A stretch of 64,000 bases of DNA. Source: Streptomyces sp. DHE7-1 (GTDB lineage Bacteria; Actinomycetota; Actinomycetes; Streptomycetales; Streptomycetaceae). The stretch covers positions 1,426,001 to 1,490,000 of the forward strand of contig JACJDG010000003.1 in NCBI GenBank assembly GCA_016432725.1, in the 5' to 3' direction. Below, piece by piece: positions 57,381 to 64,000 of the stretch; within the stretch, counting starts at the first letter, position 1; every line of letters starts with the position of its first letter. The position numbers were made by a program, and so were the translations under genes. The notes below the pieces were generated by a model that did not search any database, was not told the origin of the DNA, and saw only the letters and a program-made list of their open reading frames with translations.

Positions 57381-58613
57381 TCAGACCGCGGGTTCGGGGC
57401 CCACGTTCACGACCTCGCCCACGACGATGACAGCCGGGGGCCTGACGTCCTCGGTGCGTACGGTCTCGGCGACCGTGGCGAGGGTGGCGTCGACGCGGCG
57501 CTGCGCGGCCGTCGTGCCCTCCTGGACGAGGGCGACGGGGGTCTGCGGCGGCCTGCCGTGCGCGACGAGCGTGTCGGCGATCTTCCCGATCTTGTCGACG
57601 CCCATCAGGATCACCAGCGTGCCGGTCAGCCGGGCCAGGGACGGCCAGTCGACCAGTGAGCGCTCGTCGTCGGGGGCGACATGGCCGCTGACCACGGTGA
57701 ACTCGTGGGCCACGCCCCGGTGGGTGACCGGGATGCCGGCCGCGCCGGGCACGGAGATGGAGCTGGAGATGCCGGGCACGACCGTGCACGGGATGCCGGC
57801 CTCGGCGAGCGCCTGGACCTCCTCCATGCCGCGGCCGAAGACGAACGGGTCACCGCCCTTGAGCCGGACCACCGACCTGCCCTGCCTGGCGTGCTCGATC
57901 AGGGCGTTGTTGATGGCCTCCTGGGCCATGTAGCGGCCGTAGGGGATCTTCGCCGCGTCGATGACCTCGACGTGCGGCGGGAGTTCGGCGAGCAGGTCGC
58001 GGGGGCCCAGGCGGTCGGCGATGACCACGTCGGCCTCGGCGAGCAGACGGCGGCCCCGCACGGTTATCAGGTCCGGGTCACCGGGGCCGCCGCCGACCAG
58101 CGCGACCCCGGGGGTGCGGGTGCGGTGGTGCGGGGCGACGAGCGTGCCGTCGCGCAGGCCCTCGACCACCGCGTCGCGGACGGCCGCCGTGTGCCGGGGG
58201 TCGCGGCCGCGGGCGTCGGTGGTGAGGACGGCCACCGTGACGCCCTCGCTGTGTCCGGTCGCCGGGGTCCAGGCGGTCGCCCGGTCGGCGTCGTCGGAGC
58301 GTACGCACCAGACGCGGTTGCGCTCCGCCTCGGCGGAGGCGGCGGCGTTGGTCTCGGCGTCGCTGGTGGCGATGAGGACGTACCAGGCCTGCGCGAGGTC
58401 GCCCTCGGCGTACGGCCTGCGCTGCCAGATGATCTCGCCGCCGTCGGCCATGGCCTCGACGGAGGGCGTGGCCTCCGGGGAGACGAGGACGATGTCGGCG
58501 CCTGCCGCGATCAGCGCGGGGAGGCGGCGCTGGGCGACCTGTCCGCCGCCGAGGACGACCACGCGGCGGCCGGAGAGGCGGAGGCCTACGGGGTAGGCGG
58601 GATGTTCGGCCAT
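57381..58613 (-). CDS. cobA: Siroheme synthase-like: precorrin-2 dehydrogenase plus uroporphyrinogen-III C-methyltransferase
   Basis: 410 residues from the ATG at 58613. N-terminal NAD-binding precorrin-2 oxidase/ferrochelatase-type domain (VGLRLSGRRVVVLGGGQVAQRRLPALIAAGADI). C-terminal SUMT domain: VALVGGGPGDPDLITVRGRR, ADVVIADRL, YGRYMAQEAINNALIEHARQ, VVRLKGGDPFVFGRGMEEVQ, PGISSSISVPGAAGIPVTHR. The fusion makes precorrin-2 and sirohydrochlorin, feeding siroheme and, by location, cobalamin. No riboswitch was found in the 137 nt upstream. Confidence 0.93.
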   Translation of the reverse strand: MAEHPAYPVGLRLSGRRVVVLGGGQVAQRRLPALIAAGADIVLVSPEATPSVEAMADGGEIIWQRRPYAEGDLAQAWYVLIATSDAETNAAASAEAERNRVWCVRSDDADRATAWTPATGHSEGVTVAVLTTDARGRDPRHTAAVRDAVVEGLRDGTLVAPHHRTRTPGVALVGGGPGDPDLITVRGRRLLAEADVVIADRLGPRDLLAELPPHVEVIDAAKIPYGRYMAQEAINNALIEHARQGRSVVRLKGGDPFVFGRGMEEVQALAEAGIPCTVVPGISSSISVPGAAGIPVTHRGVAHEFTVVSGHVAPDDERSLVDWPSLARLTGTLVILMGVDKIGKIADTLVAHGRPPQTPVALVQEGTTAAQRRVDATLATVAETVRTEDVRPPAVIVVGEVVNVGPEPAV

Positions 58614-58708
58614 GAGGGAGGGCTCCTCGTGCAGCTCTGCGATGGGCGCGCCGCGGCGTTGGAGCGGCCCTGACGTGCGGATTTTAAGACGTGGGAGCGA
58701 ACGGGGCA

Positions 58709-58742
58709 CGGGCGGTCCGGCAGCTGAACACCGGACCGCCCG
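58709..58742 (-). terminator. Terminator downstream of bluB-cobT
   Basis: Perfect 12-bp stem (58709-58720 with 58731-58742), 10-nt loop, directly following the stop at 58751. Confidence 0.8.
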
Positions 58743-58750
58743 CGGGGCCG

Positions 58751-61700
58751 CTACTTCTCCGTGACGCCCGCCGAGTCGAACGTGGCCACCTCGTGCATCG
58801 CGCGGGCGGTGCTCTGGACCAGGGGCAGGGCCAGCAGGGCGCCGGTGCCCTCGCCGAGGCGGAGGTCGAGGTCGACCAGGGGGCGCAGGCCCAGCTTGTT
58901 GAGCGCCGCCACATGGCCGGGCTCGGCGCTGCGGTGGCCGGCGATGCAGGCCGCGAGGACCTCGGGGGCGATCGCGCGGGCGACCAGGGCCGCCGCGCCG
59001 GCGCTGACGCCGTCCAGGATCACCGGCGTCCGCAGCGAGGCGCCGCCGAGGAGCAGGCCGACCAGGGCCGCGTGCTCGAAGCCGCCGAGCGCCGACAGGA
59101 CGCCGATCGGGTCGGCCGGGTCCGGCTGGTGCAGTTCCAGGGCGCGGCGGACGACCTCGGTCTTGCGGGCCAGCGTCTCGTCGTTGATGCCGGTGCCCCG
59201 GCCGGTGACCTCGGCCGGGTCGGCGCCGGTGTACACCGAGATCAGCGCGGCGGACGCGGTGGTGTTGGCGATGCCCATCTCACCGGTAAGCAGCGCCTTG
59301 TTGCCGGCCGCCACCAGGTCGCGGGCGGTCTCGATGCCGACCTCGATGGCGGCCTTGGCCTCCTCGCGGGTCATCGCCGGGCCGGTGGTCATGTCGGAGG
59401 TGCCGCCGCGGATCTTGCGGGGCAGCAGTCCGGGCGTGGCCGGCAGGTCGGCGGCCACACCGACGTCCACGACACACACCTCGGCGCCGACCTGGCCGGC
59501 GAAGGCGTTGCACACCGCTCCCCCGCCGAGGAAGTTCGCCACCATCTGCGCGGTGACCTCCTGCGGCCAGGGGTCACGCCCTGGGCGTGCACCCCGTGGT
59601 CGCCGGCGAAGATCGCGACGGCCGCGGGCTCCGGGATCGGCGGCGGGCACTGCCGGGACAGCCCGGACAGCTGGGCGGAGATGATCTCCAGCATGCCGAG
59701 CGCGCCGGCCGGCTTGGTCATGCGCTTCTGGCGCTCCCAGGCCTCGCCGAGGGCCTTGGCGTCGAGCGGGCGGATCTGTGCGACGGTCTCGGCAAGCAGG
59801 TCGTGGGGTTCCTCTCCGGGCAGGGCGCGGCGGCCGTACGTCTCCTCGTGCACCACCCAGGACAGCGGGCGCCGCTTGGACCAGCCGGCCTGCATCAGCT
59901 CGGGTTCGTCCGGGAACTCGTCGACGTATCCGACGCACAGGTAGGCGATGACCTCGAGGTGCTCGGGCAGGCCGAGGGCGCGGACCATCTCGCGCTCGTC
60001 GAAGAAGCTGACCCAGCCGACGCCGAGGCCCTCGGCGCGCGCGGCGAGCCACAGGTTCTCCACCGCGAGCGCGGCGGAGTACGGGGCCATCTGCGGCTGG
60101 GTGTGCCGGCCCAGGGTGTGGCGGCCGCCGCGGGTGGGGTCGGCGGTGACGACGATGTTCACCGGGGTGTCGAGGATGGCCTCGATCTTCAGTTCCTTGA
60201 ACTGCTTGGCCCGGCCCTTGGGCAGCGACTTGGCGTAGGCGTCCCGCTGGCGCATGGCGAGTTCGTGCATGGCCCGCCGGGTGTCGGCGGAGCGGATGAC
60301 CACGAAGTCCCAGGGCTGGGAGTGGCCCACGGAGGGCGCCGTGTGGGCGGCTTCCAGGACGCGCAGCAGCACCTCGTGCGGGATCGGGTCGCCGCGGAAG
60401 CCGTTGCGGATGTCGCGGCGCTCGCGCATCACCTTCAGGACGGCCTCGCGCTCGGCGTCGTCGTAGGCGGGCGCGGCGGGTCCGGCGGACCGTCTCGGCT
60501 CCTCCACCGCGGCCGTGCCCTCCTCCTGGTCGGCGGCCGTGGTCAGCAGGTCCTCCGCGTGCTGTACGACGTCGGGCTGTACGACGGCGGGAGCGGCGTC
60601 GGCGTCCTGCGCGACCGGTGCCGCGCCGGGCTCGGCCTCGCGAGGCGCGGGCACGGTGGCCACGGGCTCCTGCTGGTCCTGGGCGGGCAGCACGAGGGGG
60701 TGCGGCGGGGTGGGGGCCAGGTGCGGGGTGGTCGGCACCTGGCCGTCCACGGGAACGAACTCGCCGAGCGGCTGCTCGGGGTGCGGCTGCAGCGGAACGG
60801 CGGAGGGCAGGCGCTCGGCGGGCGCGGCCGGGTCCGTCCCTCCGGCGGGCGCGGGCGGCGCCGTGGCTTCGGCGGCGACCGGTGCGGGCGTTGCCTCGAC
60901 GGTCGCCGGCCCGGCGGACGTCTGCTCGGCGGGCACCGGCTCGACGGGCTGCTGCTGCGGGCCGGAGGGCACGCCGGGGCCGGTGGCCGGGGCCGGCGTG
61001 CCGTCGGCGGCGGCCGGGACGGCGCCGTCCTCGGCGGGCCGTGCCTGGGGCTGCTCCTCGACGGCCTGGGGCTGCTGCGGGACGGTCGCCGCGTCGCCGT
61101 CCTCGGCGGCGGGCACGGTGAGCTGCGGGTCCTGCGCCTGCGGGACGGCGGGCGCGGCGGCCTCGGTGACCGGCGGGGCGATCTCGGCCTCGGGCACCGG
61201 GGCGCCGGACTGGGCGGCCGGGGCCGCTTCGGCGCCGTGCGCCGGCTCGGGGGCCTGGACCGGGTCGGGAGTCCGAGGCGGCTCGGGGGCCGGGACCGGC
61301 TCGGGCGCCTGTGCCTGCTCGGGTGCCGGCAGCGGCTCCACGGCAGGGGCGGGTGCGGCGGCCTCGGCCGCCACGGACACTGCGGAGGGGATCCCGACCG
61401 GCGCGGCGGGCTGGGCCTCGGTGGGCGCCTCGACCGCGTCGGGCACCTCGACGGGAGCTGCAACCCGCGCGGCGACGGCTTCGGCCGGCTGAACCTCTTC
61501 GGCCGGCTCGGTGTTGCCCTGAGGCGTGACGGCGGCGGCCTCCGCCACCGGAGCGGCACCGGGTGCGGAAACGGCGTCGGCGGCTTCCGGGAGGGCGCCG
61601 GGCGCCACGTCCACGTCCACGTCCGGGGCGTCCCCGGCGGGCAGTGCCTCGGCGGCGACCGGGGCGTTCTCCCCCGGCTGGAGGGGTTCGGCGGCGACCG

Positions 61701-62814
61701 GGACGTTCTCCCCCGGCTGGAGGGGTTCGGCTGCCTCGGCCGGTACCGCGGGCCCGGGCGCGTGCGGCGCCTCGGGGTCCTCCGCGGCCTGCGCGAGCGT
61801 GCCCGGAGCGGCCTGGTCCGCGAGGTCGGCGGCGTCCGGACCCGCGGCCGGCCGTCCGGGCTCGGCGCCCTGCACCGCTTCCGCGGCCTCGGCCTCGGAC
61901 ACCGCTACGTCGGTCTCCGCCACCGGCGGTGCCTCCACCACGGGCGGCTCGTCCGCACCGGCGCTGGCCGCGGCCTGCGGTTCCTGGCCGGCGTCCGTCG
62001 GCAGCGGACCGCCCTGGGCCTCCTGCCCCTGGTCCGCCGCGGCGACGTGCACCCCGTCGTGACCGAGCGCGGGCTGGACCCCGTCGTGACCGTGCGCACC
62101 CTTAGCCACGGCGTCGTCCTGGGGCTCCTCGGCGGGTGCCTGCGCGGCCACCTGGGTGGTGAGGCGGGCCACCGCGGCCTGGGCGGCGCCGGCGACCGGC
62201 TCGGGCCCGGCGGCCGGAGCAACCGTTTCCGCAGCCGGGACCTGGGCGTCGACCTGGGCCACGGCGGCGGGCGCGGCGCCCCAGGGGGCCGCGCTCTGCG
62301 GGGCCACGCCGGGCAGGGCCTGGACGTCGAGGTACTCGAGCCCGGTCGTGCCGGGGCCGGAATGCCGGACCGGCGCTCCGGCGGGGCCGCGGTCGGCGAG
62401 GGAGCGGACCGGGCTGGCGGAGGCGTCGGGGATCGGCGGGCCGAGGTGCAGCGGCCGGCGCTGCTGCTGGGGCGCCGCCGTGGCGTCGTGCGGGGCCGAG
62501 AGGATGGGGGAAGGGGGTACGGACGCCGGACCCGAGTCGGGCAGCCGGACGCCGCTGAGGTCGACGGAGCCGCTGTCCCGGCCGGCCGTCTCGTGCGGAC
62601 CCGGCTCGTGGAAGGTCTCGACGACCGGTTCCGGCGCGGGCGGCGGAACCTCGTTGCCCCAGGCGCCCTGAGCACCCGGCAGCAGCAGGTCTTCGTCCTC
62701 GGCGGGAAGCTCGGAGAGGTAGGTGTACGCGCCGTGCGCGGGGACGCCCGGCTGCTCCACCATGCCTGCGCTCTCCGGCTGTCCCTCGGCCGGGACCTGG
62801 CCGGTGTCGGTCAT
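58751..62814 (-). CDS. cobT: BluB-CobT fusion with an N-terminal Ala/Pro/Glu-rich arm; frame interrupted
   Basis: About 1355 residues. Residues 1-760 are low complexity: Ala, Pro, Glu, Val, Gln, with almost no hydrophobic core, plus a 13-residue tandem repeat. Residues about 770-980 are a nitroreductase-fold BluB domain (ERRDIRNGFRGDPIPHEVLL, VGHSQPWDFVVIRSADTRRA, GLGVGWVSFFD), which makes 5,6-dimethylbenzimidazole from FMN. The last 350 residues are CobT (PVAVAIFAGDHGVHAQGVTP-like, GGGAVCNAFAGQVGAEVCVV, GEMGIANTTASAALISVYTG) with the catalytic Glu in DLDLRLGEGTGALLALPLV. The break is at the G run 59570-59573, one base missing (GVTP-WPQEVTAQMV). Together they supply and activate the lower ligand of cobalamin. 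Confidence 0.92.
61651..61728 (-). repeat. Two 39-bp tandem repeats inside the BluB-CobT arm
   Basis: Units 61651-61689 and 61690-61728 differ at one base and encode AEPLQPGEN-V/A-PVA twice. The reading frame is kept (13 codons per unit). Confidence 0.85.
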
Positions 62815-63209
62815 GCGTACCCCTCGCCCATCGGTTAGTGCTTCTCTACGACCAGCTCACCCGGAACGGCGCACCGACCGCCCCGTAGTCAAGAACGAGC
62901 GTGCGTGCCCAGCGGCACGAACGACCGCCCGGAAAAGGCGACAAAGCCATTCAGTGGCATTGTCCCGGCCGTTCCGCCGTCGCGACAGCATGATCCGCGA
63001 CAGCCCGCTGTGGACTGCGCCACGTTGCGCGTCCTCGGGTTCTGCCGTACCACACCCACCCCAAAACGGGCGCGCTTTCCGGACATTGATGAACGAAGCT
63101 CCGGGCCACCGGTACGGCACAACGATCGGCCAGCCTACCGCGCGCGGTACGACAACAGGATCACGGGGCGCGATCGGCCGGGCCCGTCCCGTCGTCCGGC
63201 CGCCGCCCG
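62815..63209. other. Intergenic region upstream of bluB-cobT
   Basis: 395 nt between cobL and bluB-cobT, same strand. No supported gene. A short GCCACTGAATGGC hairpin (62946-62958) resembles one conserved element of cobalamin riboswitches, but the B12 box and the rest of the fold are not visible. It should contain the bluB-cobT promoter. Confidence 0.4.
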
Positions 63210-64000
63210 TCAGCGAGGCGCTTCGCGCCGCTGGATCTCCCCCGTGAGCAGGAACGCGACGTTCCGCTCGGTCTCCGTCCAGGCCCTGGTGTCCAGTTCG
63301 ACGGACTGCAGCAGGGCGCACTCGACCCGGTACCCGTGCTCGGTCAGGCCGCGGCCGACGAGTTCGGCCTCGTCGCGGGTGGCGGCGTGGGTGACGATGC
63401 GCTGCGGCCGGCGGTCGGCGACCGCGGAGACCACGGCCGCTCCCCCGCCGCCCACGCGGACGACGTCGGGTTCGGGCAGGTTCTCGAGGACGTGCGGGGC
63501 GGCGCCGTGGACCACTTGGAGCTGGACGCCGAAGCGGCGCGCGGACGCCTCGGTCCGGGCGCAGGCGTCGGGCAGCCGGTCGACGGCGATGACGGCGGCC
63601 CCGGCGCGCGCGGCCTCGGTGGCCAACGCGCCGCTGCCGCAGCCGATGTCCCAGACGAGGTCGCCGACGCGGGGGCCGAGGCGGGCGAGTTGGGCGGCCC
63701 GCAGCAGCTGGGTCTCGCCCTCGCCGAGGTCGCCGGGCGCGCCGTACTCCTCGTCCGGGCGCACCCAGCCGCGCGGCCCGGCGCCCGGGTCGCGGCCGGC
63801 GATCCAGCCGCCGTCCTCGGCCGTCGTCGCCCGGCCGCCGACGACGATGACGACGTTGGGGTCGCGCCAGGTGTGGTCGGCGGCCTTGTCGGACGTGACG
63901 ACGGTGACCTGTTCGCGTGCGGTGCCGAGTTCCTCGCAGATGACGAAGGTCCGGTGCACTCCCTCCATCAGGAGGCCGAGTTCGGCGGGGCCGGCGCCCG
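63210..64000 (-). CDS. cobL: Precorrin-6Y C5,15-methyltransferase (decarboxylating) CobL, 5' part outside the window
   Basis: The frame is open to the window edge and continues past the internal Met at 63968, so the N-terminus is missing. Visible: the end of the CbiE domain (FVICEELGTAREQVTVVTSD, NVVIVVGG) and the whole CbiT domain with the SAM motif VGDLVWDIGCGSGALATEAA, PEPDVVRVGGGGA and RRPQRIVTHAATRDEAELV. The two-domain fusion catalyses two methylations and a decarboxylation in aerobic cobalamin synthesis. It is upstream of bluB-cobT on the same strand, which marks the right edge as part of a cobalamin cluster. Confidence 0.92.
   Translation of the reverse strand, partial: GAGPAELGLLMEGVHRTFVICEELGTAREQVTVVTSDKAADHTWRDPNVVIVVGGRATTAEDGGWIAGRDPGAGPRGWVRPDEEYGAPGDLGEGETQLLRAAQLARLGPRVGDLVWDIGCGSGALATEAARAGAAVIAVDRLPDACARTEASARRFGVQLQVVHGAAPHVLENLPEPDVVRVGGGGAAVVSAVADRRPQRIVTHAATRDEAELVGRGLTEHGYRVECALLQSVELDTRAWTETERNVAFLLTGEIQRREAPR

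Noticed and set aside
59587..62838. Plus-strand Gly/Arg-rich frame of 1083 codons
   Set aside because: Antisense shadow of the BluB-CobT arm; the opposite strand has clear enzyme domains.
62815..63209. Cobalamin riboswitch upstream of bluB-cobT
   Set aside because: A GCCACTG-like element is present, but I could not find the B12 box or the paired core. A covariance-model search would decide; a hit to the cobalamin model would overturn this.

Overview
The window is GC-rich chromosomal DNA from a Streptomyces species or a very close relative. The evidence is the near-universal G/C third codon position, frequent GTG starts, and the sporulation gene ssgB. The gene order is the conserved actinobacterial core order: mltG-ruvX-alaS, rpsD, hisS, relA-apt-secF-secD-yajC-ruvB-ruvA-ruvC-yebC-pdxT-pdxS, then pimA-type glycosyltransferase, PIM acyltransferase, PI-phosphate synthase, HIT protein and thrS. 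Nothing here looks like a prophage, integrative element, CRISPR array or transposon.

Layout. 1-8756: cell-wall lytic transglycosylase, Holliday-junction-resolvase-like rRNA nuclease, alaS with two small membrane proteins, a STAND-type ATPase regulator and rpsD with a long structured leader. 8757-15459: rarA, a VKOR-type thiol oxidoreductase, hisS coupled to a metallo-hydrolase, a cyclophilin and a DUF349 protein. 15522-24759: stringent response (relA), purine salvage (apt), protein export (secF, secD, yajC) and Holliday-junction processing (ruvBAC). 24894-38368: yebC, vitamin B6 synthesis, phosphatidylinositol mannoside synthesis with 4-nt overlaps, an EF-G paralogue, an uncharacterised membrane protein, a HIT hydrolase, a K+ channel and thrS. 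38510-44442: a translationally coupled pair (DUF4365 protein plus unknown 410-aa protein), a DEDDh exonuclease, two identical tRNA-Val(CAC) genes flanking decayed DNA, and ssgB. 44735-50349: small regulators and enzymes, a p-aminobenzoate branch (pabB-pabC) and a five-gene tRNA cluster (Gly, Cys, 3 x Val). 50407-58613: zinc-finger protein, phosphotransferase, Ser/Thr kinase, RecQ helicase, SpoU methyltransferase and siroheme synthase. 58751-64000: cobalamin genes, namely a BluB-CobT fusion with a very long Ala/Pro/Glu-rich N-terminus and the end of cobL.

Sequence quality matters for anyone using this annotation. At least thirteen genes (ruvX, regulator, rarA, secF, secD, DUF4365, a small hypothetical, TIGR02611 protein, GNAT, zinc-finger protein, kinase, recQ, bluB-cobT) are interrupted by what look like one-base indels, almost always loss of one G or C from a short run. 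Because housekeeping genes are hit along with the rest, I read these as consensus errors rather than biology and annotate each gene as one locus spanning the shift. The solute-binding-protein remnant at 42316-43035 is different: it has in-frame stops and lost segments and is a genuine pseudogene.

I did not find a clear new multi-gene system. The best candidates for uncharacterised biology are the DUF4365 / 410-aa gene pair, the structured rpsD leader, the BluB-CobT fusion with its disordered arm, and the 548-aa membrane protein.
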